A DNA stretch of 64,000 nt from Amorphoplanes digitatis (GCF_014205335.1 NZ_JACHNH010000001.1:1302001-1366000); one strand, 5' to 3'; positions 7,844 to 15,553 are shown, numbered from the stretch's first letter. The notes: generated by a model not told the origin, from the sequence alone. Made by a program: numbers and translations.

Positions 7844-8479
7844 CTAGGGCAGGTAGGTGCGGGCCCCGTGTGCGCTCAGTGCGGAGACGATGGTGTCCGT
7901 GTCGCCCTGGGCGAGCGCCGCGAGCAGGCGCTCGTGCCGGTGCACGCCGTCGGACGGCTCGGCGACCTCGGCCTCGCGGCGCAGGTTGACCGCCATGTAG
8001 AGCTGGAGCCGGACCAGCACCGATTCGTACAGTGCGGACAGCTGACGGTTGCCGCCGAGCGCGACCACCGCGACGTGGAAGAGCCGGTGCGCGTCGGCGA
8101 TCGCCAGCCGGTCGCCCGCCTCGGTCGCCTTGCGCATCACCTCGAGCGCGGCGCGCACCGCGGCGAGGTCGGCATCGGGCGGGATGCACGCGACGGCATG
8201 CCGCTCCAGGACGTCGCGGACCTCGTAGAGCTCGCGGACGTCGTCGTCGGAGAGGGTGGCGACCCGGACTCCCCGCCGCGGGATGTGCTCGACGAGGCCC
8301 TGCTGGGCCAGCAGCCGCAGCGCCTCGCGCAGCGGCGCCCGGCTGATGCCGAGCCTGCGGGTCAGCTGCTCCTCGACGAGTCGCTCGCCGGGGTCGGTGC
8401 GGCCGCTGAGAATCTCGCGGCTGAGCCGGTCGTACGCGAGGTCGACGAGGCTGTGACTCTCCAGCTCCTCGTCGCCCAC
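7844..8479 (-). CDS. GntR-family regulator (FadR/FCD subfamily) of the ureide operon
   Basis: A 211-residue regulator. A winged helix-turn-helix occupies about residues 12-78 (ISRAPLREALRLLAQQGLVEHIPRRGVRV), followed by an all-helical FCD ligand domain with the YEVRDVLERHAV and DAHRLFHVAVV segments. The frame is open to a GTG at 8536, but that start would put the hairpin at 8508-8534 inside the gene, so I chose the GTG at 8479 directly before the conserved fold. It is the promoter-proximal gene of the ureide operon and most likely senses a ureide or pathway intermediate. Confidence 0.85.
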   Translation of the reverse strand: MGDEELESHSLVDLAYDRLSREILSGRTDPGERLVEEQLTRRLGISRAPLREALRLLAQQGLVEHIPRRGVRVATLSDDDVRELYEVRDVLERHAVACIPPDADLAAVRAALEVMRKATEAGDRLAIADAHRLFHVAVVALGGNRQLSALYESVLVRLQLYMAVNLRREAEVAEPSDGVHRHERLLAALAQGDTDTIVSALSAHGARTYLP

Positions 8480-8507
8480 GCGTCGAGTGTGCCAGCACCG
8501 CGCCGCA

Positions 8508-8534
8508 GAGCGCCGACCGGTCCGGTCGGCGCTC
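8508..8534 (-). terminator. Hairpin terminator after the CBM-DUF1996 gene
   Basis: A perfect 13-bp inverted repeat (GAGCGCCGACCGG and its complement) with a single central base starts 12 bases after the stop of the upstream minus-strand gene. It separates that gene from the GntR-ureide operon. Confidence 0.65.
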
Positions 8535-8546
8535 ACGGCGTACGGA

Positions 8547-9914
8547 TCAGAAGTCGCCGGCGGTGTTGCACTTGGCGCGCTGCACGACGCAGTTCTTCAC
8601 GCGGTGCCCGAGCGCGGCATTGTCCCAGGCCAGGAACACGTCGCCGTGCATCGAGGACGCCATCTTGGAGGAGAGCTGGAAGCCGTCCGCCGAGCCGCTC
8701 GTCGGGTACGCGATCAGGAACGAGATCGACGGGATGGCGACCGGGAAGGCCCCGCCGCAGGTGCCGTCGTAGGTGTACGCGACGTGCGCCTTGTGCGTCG
8801 GGCTGTCCAGGTGCACGCCGTCCCAGCAGTCCGGGAAGACGAGCTGGAACATCAGCGTCGCGCCCGGCGCGCACCGCGGCCAGTTGCCGTCCGCGCTCCG
8901 GCCGATCTCGCCACCCGCGCCGGCGCAGTAGAACTGGTTGACCGAGCCGGCCGGGGTGGGCGCCTGTAGCCGGGCGTCGCCGGCGATCATCCGGAAACCC
9001 TGTGGGAACGGCACCGTTGCGGCCGAGTTGGTCAGCCGTGAGCCGTAGTAGACCACCACGTCCTTGGGCTCGACGACCTGGCCGCGCTCGTAGAGGCTGG
9101 GAATCCAGTACGCCGAGAGGTCCTCGGCCGGGCGGCAGCTCGTGCCGGCGTTGCGCAGCAACGTGTCCGTGGTGGTGCCGGCGTCGGTGCTGTCGTTGCC
9201 GATGAAGCTGTGCATGTGCGAGGCCCCGGCCATTCCCGGGAAGACGATCGGGTCGTCCGGCCTCGAGTGGCTGTAGAGGCAGGACGCGTTGAACTCGGGC
9301 ACGCGTACGGAGTTGGCGGGCACCGGCCGCGGCGCCATCGCCCGGAACTCGGCGAGCTGGGCGTTCCACCTGGCCTGATCGATGGGGACCCAGCCCTCGC
9401 CCGGGGTGCCGCCGGAGCCGAACGAGAACCAGTTGATGTTGACGAAGTCGCCGGCGCCGGTGTTCCGCATGACCGCGAAGACGGTCTGCGCGCCGGCCGG
9501 ATGGGTCGCGGCCGTTGCCGTCAGCGTGACCCAGTTCTGCCAGCCGCCGGTCGCCGTGATCGGGAACTGGGCGAGCAGCGGGCCGGTCGCCGACCCGGTA
9601 CGCAGCTCGACGCTGCCGGTGCCGATGGCCGAGGAGACCCGCGCGGTCACGGTCAGCGCCCCGGCCGCGCCGAGGTCGACGCCGTCGTAGCGCATCCAGT
9701 CGCCGTTTGTCAGGTAGGCGGCGTTCTGGCCGCCACCGGCGTCGCCGGTCGGTTCGAGCTGCACGCCGGACTGCGCGGCGTACGCCTCGGCCTGTACGAC
9801 GGTGGTGGCCGCCGCCGCGGTGCCGGCGACCGCCAGGGAGAGCGCGCCGATCAGGACGGTGGTGAGTGCCGCGGCGAGCAACGCCCGCGTGCCGGGGGTC
9901 GGTGATCTGTGCAT
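8547..9914 (-). CDS. Secreted CBM6/35-like carbohydrate-binding protein with DUF1996 domain
   Basis: A 455-residue protein with a signal peptide (about 1-36, ending TAAAA). It has a CBM6/CBM35-type module (about 38-165, starting VVQAEAY and containing WMRYDGVDLG) and a DUF1996 domain (about 205-440, with DPIVFPGMAGASHMHSFIGN and DVVVYYGSRL). DUF1996 is known from secreted fungal and actinobacterial proteins of unknown activity and contains conserved His and Cys residues. A GAAGGA ribosome site precedes the ATG. Two identical LacI-type boxes lie 96 and 164 bases upstream, which suggests control by a sugar-responsive repressor. Confidence 0.8.
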   Translation of the reverse strand: MHRSPTPGTRALLAAALTTVLIGALSLAVAGTAAAATTVVQAEAYAAQSGVQLEPTGDAGGGQNAAYLTNGDWMRYDGVDLGAAGALTVTARVSSAIGTGSVELRTGSATGPLLAQFPITATGGWQNWVTLTATAATHPAGAQTVFAVMRNTGAGDFVNINWFSFGSGGTPGEGWVPIDQARWNAQLAEFRAMAPRPVPANSVRVPEFNASCLYSHSRPDDPIVFPGMAGASHMHSFIGNDSTDAGTTTDTLLRNAGTSCRPAEDLSAYWIPSLYERGQVVEPKDVVVYYGSRLTNSAATVPFPQGFRMIAGDARLQAPTPAGSVNQFYCAGAGGEIGRSADGNWPRCAPGATLMFQLVFPDCWDGVHLDSPTHKAHVAYTYDGTCGGAFPVAIPSISFLIAYPTSGSADGFQLSSKMASSMHGDVFLAWDNAALGHRVKNCVVQRAKCNTAGDF

Positions 9915-10009
9915 GGCGATCCTTCGGGGGACGGGGCCGCCCTCGCCGCGGTGGGGGATCGGCTGGGGAGGGCCGGTCGGTCGTTCGGGGTGCCCCGGAG
10001 TATGCCGCT

Positions 10010-10026
10010 GGGGAAGCGCTTTCTCG
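10010..10026. promoter_or_regulatory. LacI-family operator-like box, copy 1
   Basis: GGGGAAGCGCTTTCTCG is built on a near-palindrome centred on GCGC (GGAAGC/GCTTTC). It resembles LacI/CebR-type operators with a central CG step. An identical 17-base copy lies 68 bases away. Confidence 0.5.
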
Positions 10027-10077
10027 ATCCCTGCGGCGGGATTCTAGGCGTCATGTGCGGAAAGATGCGCCTGCTGC

Positions 10078-10094
10078 GGGGAAGCGCTTTCTCG
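10078..10094. promoter_or_regulatory. LacI-family operator-like box, copy 2
   Basis: Second exact copy of GGGGAAGCGCTTTCTCG. It ends 5 bases before the stop of the neighbouring substrate-binding lipoprotein gene, upstream of the CBM-DUF1996 gene. Two operators could be bridged by a tetrameric repressor. Confidence 0.5.
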
Positions 10095-10099
10095 CCCTG

Positions 10100-11047
10100 T
10101 CAGGGCAGGAGCTGATCCAGGGCGGGGGACTGGGTGAAGATCCCGTCCTCGCGGCCGAGCGTGGCCAGCTGCTCCAGCGACGCCCGGTTGATGTCGCTCG
10201 ACCAGTTCGGCAGGATCATCGCCGTGCGGACGGTGTCGGTGATCTGGGTGTAGGTGCCGACCGTGTCGCGGATCTCCTCCGGGTGGCCGGCGGCGTACCG
10301 CAGCGACTCGTTCACCGCCTCGGCGAAGCGGGCGACCAGGTCCGGATCCACCTCGATGGTCGGGCGGCTGGTGAAGTACATGGCCACCGTCAGGTCCGGC
10401 GCGGTGTCGACGAAGTTGGACGCCACCACCTGGCCGCCCTGGGTGAGCGCCTCGGAGAGCTGGGGCTCCACCACCCAGGCGGCGTCCACCTGCCGGGCCT
10501 GCAACGCGGACGGCATCTCCGAGAACGGCATCGCCTGGAACCGGATGCCGGTCGGGTTCCCGCCGGCCCGGCGCACCGACTGCCGCACCGTGGTGTCGCC
10601 CAGGTTCCGCAGGGTGTTGACCGCGATCCGCTTGCCGGCCAGGTCCTTCGCCGACCGGATCGGGCTGCCGTCGGTGACGACGACGGCGGAGAAGTCCCGG
10701 CCGGCCCGCCCGGTCGAGGCGACCCCGTTCGCCACCGCCTTGAGCGGCGCGCCCTCGGACTGCGCCGCCATCAGCGAGGTCACGTTGCTGAAGCCGAACT
10801 GGTAGCGCCCGGCGAGCACGCCCTTGACGATCAGCGCGCCGCCCTGCTCGGGCACCAGTGTGAGATCGATGCCCCGGCGGCTGAAGAAGCCCTTCTGCCG
10901 GCCGAGATAGACCGGCGCCACGTCGACGATCGGGATGACGCCGACGCTGATCTTGGTGCCCGCCACGCCGGGCCCCTCGCCGGAGGTGCAGGCGTACGCC
11001 GCGAGCAGCGTGGCGATCGCGGTCGCCACGGCGAGAATCCGACGCAT
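10100..11047 (-). CDS. NitT/TauT-type ABC transporter substrate-binding lipoprotein (orphan)
   Basis: A 315-residue periplasmic-binding-protein type II of the SsuA/TauA/ThiY superfamily (IPIVDVAPVYLGRQKGFFSRRGIDL near the N-terminus, KDLAGKRIAVN in the middle). The N-terminus has a hydrophobic segment ending in a lipobox-like AYAC and then TSGEG, so it is probably a lipoprotein attached at Cys20. The start has an AGGAG site 8 bases upstream. No permease or ATPase gene adjoins it, so it must either work with components coded elsewhere or serve another role. Likely ligands for the family are sulfonates, nitrate-like anions or pyrimidine precursors; none can be chosen from sequence. Confidence 0.8.
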   Translation of the reverse strand: MRRILAVATAIATLLAAYACTSGEGPGVAGTKISVGVIPIVDVAPVYLGRQKGFFSRRGIDLTLVPEQGGALIVKGVLAGRYQFGFSNVTSLMAAQSEGAPLKAVANGVASTGRAGRDFSAVVVTDGSPIRSAKDLAGKRIAVNTLRNLGDTTVRQSVRRAGGNPTGIRFQAMPFSEMPSALQARQVDAAWVVEPQLSEALTQGGQVVASNFVDTAPDLTVAMYFTSRPTIEVDPDLVARFAEAVNESLRYAAGHPEEIRDTVGTYTQITDTVRTAMILPNWSSDINRASLEQLATLGREDGIFTQSPALDQLLP

Positions 11048-11234
11048 CCTGTGCACTCCTGAAGCCATCGACGAGGGTGTGCCCGGCGAACCGTACCCCG
11101 TAGTCCGCCCCCGGGGTGGTGCCGGAACGGACAGAGGTCGATGTCTACCCGGGCAGTACCCACCACAGGGGACGGAGCCCTTCTCGCTCGCCCGGGATGA
11201 GGCGCGGTCGGCGCGTACCCGGCAGGCTCGGCCC

Positions 11235-11465
11235 GTGACCAACTACCTGATCCGGGTGGCCGGGCATCTCTCCGACGAGCTGTTGACCGCATTTCCGCTG
11301 CTCTCCGCGCAGCCGCAGACGGTACTTCGCGGGGAGCTGCCGAATCAGGCGGTTCTGTCCGATGTGCTCCTGCGGCTCGACGAGCTCGGGGTGCAGATCG
11401 TCGAGGTGGTGTATCTCCCGGAGCATCCCGGCCCGTCGATCCGGCACGGCCGCACCCTGACCTGA
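11235..11465 (+). CDS. Small conserved actinobacterial protein of unknown function
   Basis: A 76-residue protein (GTG start) with the pattern VAGHLSDELLTAFP followed by TVLRGELPNQAVL and LDELGVQIVEV. I recognise this as a small domain common in actinobacteria, with a predicted alpha/beta fold and no known function. It lies upstream of the TetR gene in the same direction. The ribosome site is weak. Confidence 0.6.
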   Translation: MTNYLIRVAGHLSDELLTAFPLLSAQPQTVLRGELPNQAVLSDVLLRLDELGVQIVEVVYLPEHPGPSIRHGRTLT

Positions 11466-11483
11466 GCGGACAGCATCCCGGAA

Positions 11484-11500
11484 CGGAACGCATCGTTCCG
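11484..11500. promoter_or_regulatory. TetR-type operator upstream of the TetR gene
   Basis: A perfect 7-bp inverted repeat CGGAACG-CAT-CGTTCCG lies 20 bases before the TetR ATG. A -10-like TAGGCT follows at about 11509-11514, so the transcript may be leaderless and the site would overlap the promoter. This fits autorepression. Confidence 0.55.
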
Positions 11501-11520
11501 ATTCCCGGTAGGCTGTCTCC

Positions 11521-12144
11521 ATGACGACGAAGATGCCGGGCCGCCGTACCCAGGCGGCGCGCAACGACACCGTGATCCTCGAGGCCGCCCGCGAGGTTTT
11601 CCTCGCCGACCCCAAGGCGCCGATCGCCGCGGTGGCCGAGCGGGCCGGCGTCGGCATCAGCGCCCTCTACCGCAGGTACGCGAACAAGGAGGATCTGCTC
11701 CGCCGGCTCTGCCACGACGGCCTGCGCCGCTACCTGGAGGTGGCCGAGTCGGCGGCCGCCGAGCCCGACGGCTGGCAGGCGTTCTCCGACTTCCTGCGCC
11801 GCCTGGTCGACGCGGACGTGCACTCGCTGACCGTGCACCTGGCCGGGACCTTCACGCCGACGCCGGAGATGACGAGCGACGCGCAGCGCGCCACCGCGCT
11901 CGCGGCCGGGCTGGTCGAGCGGGCGCAGGCCGGTGGCCGGCTGCGCGCGGACGCGGTGGTGCAGGACGTCGCCCTGCTGCTGGAGGGCTGCGCCGCGGTG
12001 CGCGTGCCGGACGCGGAGCGGACCCGGGAACTGCGGCAGCGCTACCTGGCGCTGCTGCTGACCGGCCTGTCGGCCGGGGACGGCGAGCCGCTGCCCGGCC
12101 CCGCGCCCGGCGCGGAGGAGTTGAACTGGCGCTGGCGGCGCTGA
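11521..12144 (+). CDS. TetR/AcrR-family transcriptional regulator
   Basis: A 207-residue regulator. The N-terminal helix-turn-helix spans about residues 15-65 (AAREVFL, IAAVAERAGVGISALYRRYANKEDLLRRL). The all-helical C-terminal domain (about 75-190) would bind an unknown ligand. The ATG lies directly behind a perfect inverted repeat, consistent with self-regulation. No obvious target gene adjoins it; the small protein upstream and the secreted protein downstream are candidates. Confidence 0.85.
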   Translation: MTTKMPGRRTQAARNDTVILEAAREVFLADPKAPIAAVAERAGVGISALYRRYANKEDLLRRLCHDGLRRYLEVAESAAAEPDGWQAFSDFLRRLVDADVHSLTVHLAGTFTPTPEMTSDAQRATALAAGLVERAQAGGRLRADAVVQDVALLLEGCAAVRVPDAERTRELRQRYLALLLTGLSAGDGEPLPGPAPGAEELNWRWRR

Positions 12145-12156
12145 TCCGCCTTCATT

Positions 12157-12213
12157 CCGTAAGACATTTCGATGCCCGCCGGAGTTTCTCCGCAGGGCAT
12201 CGGTGTTTTACGG
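12157..12213 (+). terminator. Long composite hairpin after the TetR gene
   Basis: A 57-base near-perfect stem-loop begins 12 bases after the stop. Its arms are CCGTAAGACA with TGTTTTACGG (one G-T pair), CGATGCCC with GGGCATCG, and an inner CGGAG with CTCCG around a TTT loop. It is unusually long for a simple terminator. Confidence 0.65.
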
Positions 12214-12742
12214 TGGGCCGCGGTCTATTGCGTGCGGATCATACGAGTGTCCGCCGAGGAATATTTGCTCAGGAGCAAAATCGACGGCGTGTCGTTGCCG
12301 TGAGGTGCTCGCTAAATCGCGAAAAGTCGATTCCCGGACGCGGTGAATCGCTCGTTATGGCGGTATTCCGCCGCTCCGCGACCGCCGTCGACGCATGAAA
12401 TGGCGGTCCCTCCGCTTTGTTTGCGCCCAGGTAGTTCGCCTGCTGAGCGCGGTCAGCGGCTGGCAGAATAGGTTCTCCGGTCGCAATATCACGCGTGGCG
12501 GTGATTGGTTGCGTGTTTCTTATCAACCGAAAGGTCTGATCTTCCCGGCCGGTCGGCCGGAGCCTATCGTCCGCCCGGCGGATAGGGCATAAATCCGCGG
12601 AATCGCCCTCGGGTTTTGAATCCGCAACGGCGCAACACGCTAAATCACCTAATCGAGTTAACGTCGACCTGATCCGCGAATTCCGGCGCCCGATTGTGTT
12701 TATGTTGATCAAGCAATTGACCTGCCTAGAAAAGGTGGTTTC
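12214..12742. other. Intergenic region upstream of the collagen-like gene
   Basis: About 530 bases of lower GC content than the surroundings. I see only short open frames without ribosome sites or protein-like composition. The last 100 bases contain TTGATCAA and AT-rich blocks that could hold the promoter of the secreted-protein gene. No known riboswitch class was recognised. Confidence 0.4.
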
Positions 12743-13213
12743 ATGAGTAGGGCAACACGAATGCTGGCGGTGACCGGAATGGCTGTGGTCACCGTGGCGA
12801 CCCTCGCGGTCGGCCCGGCTGCCGCGGCGCCGTCGACGCCGGCGGCGCTGACCGCGAACGCGGCAACGACGCAGGGCGTCGCGCAGGAGCACCAGGCTCC
12901 CCGCGATCGCTTCATCCGCAACTACCGCTACCGGGGTGACTGCGTGTACGCCGGCCGTCGTGGGGTGCGGTGGGACCGCTGGGACTACTTCTCCTGCCAG
13001 CGGACCCGCTGGGGCGGTTGGGCGCTCTGGGTCGGTTGGCGCTGGAACAACAACGACAACAACTGGAACAACAACCACCACGGTCCCGGCGGTCCCGGCG
13101 GTCCGGGTGGTCCCGGCGGTCCCGGCGGTCCGGGTGGTCCGGGCGGTCCTGGTGGTCCGGGCGGTCCCCACGGCGGTGGCGGGGGTCCGCACCAGGGTGG
13201 CGGGCACCGCTAG
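12743..13213 (+). CDS. Small secreted protein with Trp/Asn-rich core and collagen-like Gly-Pro-Gly tail
   Basis: A 156-residue protein. The signal peptide covers about residues 1-29 (VAVGPAAAA-type cleavage site). The mature part has two Cys residues (in GDCVYAG and FSCQRT) that could form one disulfide, an aromatic stretch with several Trp, an Asn-rich segment and then about 12 GPG triplets followed by Gly/His-rich residues. Every third residue of the tail is Gly, as in collagen, but the X-Y pair is Pro-Gly. An AAAGGTGG ribosome site precedes the ATG. Likely a cell-surface or extracellular structural protein; I do not recognise a named family. Confidence 0.7.
   Translation: MSRATRMLAVTGMAVVTVATLAVGPAAAAPSTPAALTANAATTQGVAQEHQAPRDRFIRNYRYRGDCVYAGRRGVRWDRWDYFSCQRTRWGGWALWVGWRWNNNDNNWNNNHHGPGGPGGPGGPGGPGGPGGPGGPGGPGGPHGGGGGPHQGGGHR
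13082..13170 (+). repeat. 9-bp tandem repeat coding for Gly-Pro-Gly triplets
   Basis: About ten imperfect copies of GGTCCCGGC, all in frame. They encode the collagen-like tail. Such runs expand and contract readily between strains. Confidence 0.8.
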
Positions 13214-13236
13214 TCATACCTGACCGACAGCACGAG

Positions 13237-13266
13237 ACGGGCCACATCCATCCGGGTGTGGCCCGT
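13237..13266 (+). terminator. Hairpin terminator after the collagen-like gene
   Basis: ACGGGCCACA pairs with TGTGGCCCGT around a loop rich in C and G, followed by TGTCGTT. It lies 23 bases after the stop. Confidence 0.65.
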
Positions 13267-13420
13267 TGTCGTTCCTGCCCGCCGCGCGAGTGTGCCGGAA
13301 TCGCCCGGCAATGTGGGTACCTGCGCGGCGCGGCCACGGCCGGCGTCACCACCGCCTCGATCATCCGGGAGGCCTGCGAGTAGCCTGACGCGCCTCCGCC
13401 CCCGGATCGATAGAGGAAAC

Positions 13421-13873
13421 GTGTCCTACTCAGAGCAGCCGTCCATGACACAGGCACCGTACGCGCAGCTTGCCGTCGCCTCCTGCCGGATGTGCGGCAG
13501 CGTGCCCGCCGCGCCGGTGACCTTCCGCGGGCACCGTGGCCTCGTCGTGCTGATGCAGTTCCTCAGCCAGGAGGGGCCGTTCTGCCGCGACTGCGGACTG
13601 TCCACGTTCCGCAGCATGACGTCACGCACCCTGGTGCAGGGCTGGTGGGGCTACGGATCGTTCATCGTCACGCCGATCACGGTGCTGATCAACCTGGCCA
13701 AGCGCGGCAAGGTGGCCAACCTGGCGCCGCCGCAGCCGAACCCGTACGGCCCCAGCCGCCCGCCGATGGAGCCGGGCCCGCGCCTGCTCCAGCGGCCGAT
13801 GACCATCATCGGCCTCGCCATCCCGTTCGCGCTGGTGCTCACGCTGATCACGCTGGCCAACCTCGGCTCGTAG
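13421..13873 (+). CDS. Membrane protein with N-terminal zinc ribbon
   Basis: A 150-residue protein. Two CxxC pairs (CRMCG and CRDCG) form a probable zinc ribbon in the first 55 residues. A hydrophobic stretch (YGSFIVTPITVLINLA) and a C-terminal transmembrane helix (MTIIGLAIPFALVLTLITLA) follow, separated by a Pro-rich loop. GTG start with AGGAAAC ahead; an ATG eight codons later (MTQAPY) is possible. The zinc ribbon plus membrane anchor pattern is frequent in actinobacteria, but its role is unknown. Confidence 0.65.
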   Translation: MSYSEQPSMTQAPYAQLAVASCRMCGSVPAAPVTFRGHRGLVVLMQFLSQEGPFCRDCGLSTFRSMTSRTLVQGWWGYGSFIVTPITVLINLAKRGKVANLAPPQPNPYGPSRPPMEPGPRLLQRPMTIIGLAIPFALVLTLITLANLGS

Positions 13874-13885
13874 GCCCGGCGCGTG

Positions 13886-13919
13886 ACGGGGGGTGTGCGG
13901 AGACGCCCACCCCCTCCGT
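13886..13919 (+). terminator. Imperfect hairpin after the zinc-ribbon gene
   Basis: ACGGGGGGTG pairs with CACCCCC-TCCGT with one bulged T. It begins 13 bases after the stop and precedes the next hairpin. Confidence 0.45.
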
Positions 13920-13930
13920 GTTCAAGCGTT

Positions 13931-13959
13931 TCCCTCTCGCGGTGCGGACCGCGGAGGGA
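13931..13959 (+). promoter_or_regulatory. Hairpin that buries the ribosome site of the next gene
   Basis: TCCCTC and CGCGGT pair with ACCGCG and GAGGGA around a GCGG loop, with one bulged T. The 3' arm contains the GGAGGGAG ribosome site of the oxidoreductase gene starting at 13970. The folded form would block translation. Confidence 0.45.
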
Positions 13960-13969
13960 GAATTTGCTC

Positions 13970-14584
13970 ATGCGGATCGGAATCATCGGCGGTGGTGAGC
14001 TGGGCGGATCGTTGGCCGAGTGGTGGGCGCAGGCCGGTCACGACGTCGTCATCAGCGCGCCTGCGGCCGATCGGGGACTCACCGGCATCGTCACCGCGAC
14101 GGACGCCGCCACCTTCGGTGACGTCGTACTTTTCGCGCCCGAGTGGGTGTCCGCGCACTCGCTGATCGACGCGACCGCCGGCGCGCTGACCGGAAAGCCC
14201 GTGCTGGACGCGACCAACCCCGTCGTCTGGACCAGGGGGCACGGGTACGAGCGCGCGGTGCCCAAGGGCCACAGCGGCATCGAGACGCTGTCGGAATGGG
14301 CGCCCGACGCCCAGTGGGTCAAGGCGTTCAACACGTGCTCGCCCGGCGTGCTCCGGCGTCGTCGTGGCCGGGATCCGCTGCTCGCGGAGTTCATCTGCAC
14401 CGACCACCGGGAGGCGCGCGACGCGGCGACCCGGCTCATCGGGGACATCGGGTTCGCGCCGTTCTTCGCGGGCGGGGCGACGAACGCCTGCCTGACCGAG
14501 ACCGGCGGTCCGCTGCGGCTGCGGGAGGTCGACGTCGCGGACGCCACGGCCGTCTTCGCGGAGGCCGTCGCGAGCGGGCGATAG
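13970..14584 (+). CDS. NADP/F420-binding oxidoreductase (NADPH-dependent reductase fold)
   Basis: A 204-residue Rossmann protein of the F420-dependent NADP oxidoreductase family. The N-terminal MRIGIIGGGELGGSLAEWW holds the GxGxxG-type dinucleotide loop, and VLDATNPVVW and WVKAFNT are typical of these reductases. The family moves hydride between NADPH and a deazaflavin or related acceptor; the substrate here is unknown. The ATG is preceded by GGAGGGAG, which lies in a stem-loop that may restrain translation. Confidence 0.75.
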   Translation: MRIGIIGGGELGGSLAEWWAQAGHDVVISAPAADRGLTGIVTATDAATFGDVVLFAPEWVSAHSLIDATAGALTGKPVLDATNPVVWTRGHGYERAVPKGHSGIETLSEWAPDAQWVKAFNTCSPGVLRRRRGRDPLLAEFICTDHREARDAATRLIGDIGFAPFFAGGATNACLTETGGPLRLREVDVADATAVFAEAVASGR

Positions 14585-14745
14585 CCCCCACCTCGAACGA
14601 CTCACTGCATCATGGCTGCTGCATGGTCGTGGGTTCTCGAACGGATGACGCTGGAGCACAAGCGGCCGCCGATGTTGACCGCCCGCGGCCGGACGTTCCA
14701 GACTGCCGAAGAGGCATGGAACGGGCACTGATCAGGGGAGAAGAC

Positions 14746-15552
14746 ATGGAGGTCGAGCCCCCGTACGTGTTCAGCGGGGACCAGCAGGCGGAATCCGGTC
14801 TGTCGGTCACCCGGGCCCCCGACAATTCGGTGATCGAGATCGCGGTGCAGGGGCGGTGGAGCCGCCGCATGTGTCTCGACGTGCACGCCCTGCTGCGCGG
14901 GTGCATGGCGGAGCGCCCCTCGGCGATCATCGTCGACCTGCACGACCTCAGCGACCTGGACGCGGCGAGCGCCGGCGTGTGGCTCGCCGGCGCCCGGGCG
15001 GCGAGCGCGCTCCGGCCGTCGCCCCAGTTGGTCCTGACCATGCCGCCGACCAGGCAACTGGCCAGTCGGCTGCGCAGGCTCGGCGCCGTACGCATCCTGC
15101 CCATATTCGTCACCGTCGAGCAGGCCCGCGCCGCCGTCGCCGACCGGATGCTGCTGACCGACCGCCTGTACCTGAGCCGGCTGCGCCCCGAACCGGCCTC
15201 GGCCGGCGCCGCCGGCGACCTGGTCACGGTCGCCTGCGACGCCTGGGGCCTGCCGAACCTGGTGGACACCAGCCGGAAGGTGATGTCGGCGCTGGTGACC
15301 AACGCGGTCGAACACACCGGCACCGACATGGCCGTCACGGTGTCCCGCCGCGGCTGCGGCATCTACCTCGGGGTGCGCGACGGCGATCCGCGGCTGACGG
15401 GCGTGCTCGATCCGGCCGCCGACGACTCCGGCGCCGCCGTGCGGGGGTACGGCGAGGGCCTGCGGATGGTGGACGCCCGGGCCAGCGTCTGGGGTGCCAT
15501 GCCGGCCGTCGACGGCAAGGTGGTGTGGGCGATCGTCCGCCCGCTGCCGTAG
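14746..15552 (+). CDS. STAS domain fused to a GHKL (RsbW-like) ATPase domain, both lacking key residues
   Basis: A 268-residue fusion. The N-terminal STAS domain covers about residues 20-125 and the C-terminal HATPase_c domain about 145-265. In ordinary partner-switching pairs the STAS Ser is phosphorylated by the separate ATPase protein. Here the STAS loop reads LDAASAGV, with Ala where the phosphorylated Ser is expected. The ATPase N-box reads SALVTNAVEH, with Ala in place of the usual catalytic Glu (SELVTN in RsbW-like proteins). The protein is therefore probably not a working kinase/substrate pair and may act by binding only. The start is the ATG with GGGGAG 5 bases ahead; an upstream ATG at 14716 is possible. 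Confidence 0.75.
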   Translation: MEVEPPYVFSGDQQAESGLSVTRAPDNSVIEIAVQGRWSRRMCLDVHALLRGCMAERPSAIIVDLHDLSDLDAASAGVWLAGARAASALRPSPQLVLTMPPTRQLASRLRRLGAVRILPIFVTVEQARAAVADRMLLTDRLYLSRLRPEPASAGAAGDLVTVACDAWGLPNLVDTSRKVMSALVTNAVEHTGTDMAVTVSRRGCGIYLGVRDGDPRLTGVLDPAADDSGAAVRGYGEGLRMVDARASVWGAMPAVDGKVVWAIVRPLP

Positions 15553-15553
15553 C

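Noticed and set aside
13082..13170. Short regular repeats that might be taken for a CRISPR array
   Set aside because: The period is 9 bases, without spacers, and in frame with a secreted protein; no cas genes nearby.
12269..13207. Minus-strand frame of 312 codons over the intergenic region and collagen-like gene
   Set aside because: The Thr/Ala/Gly repeats are only the complement of the Gly-Pro repeats, and the rest covers non-coding DNA without a ribosome site.
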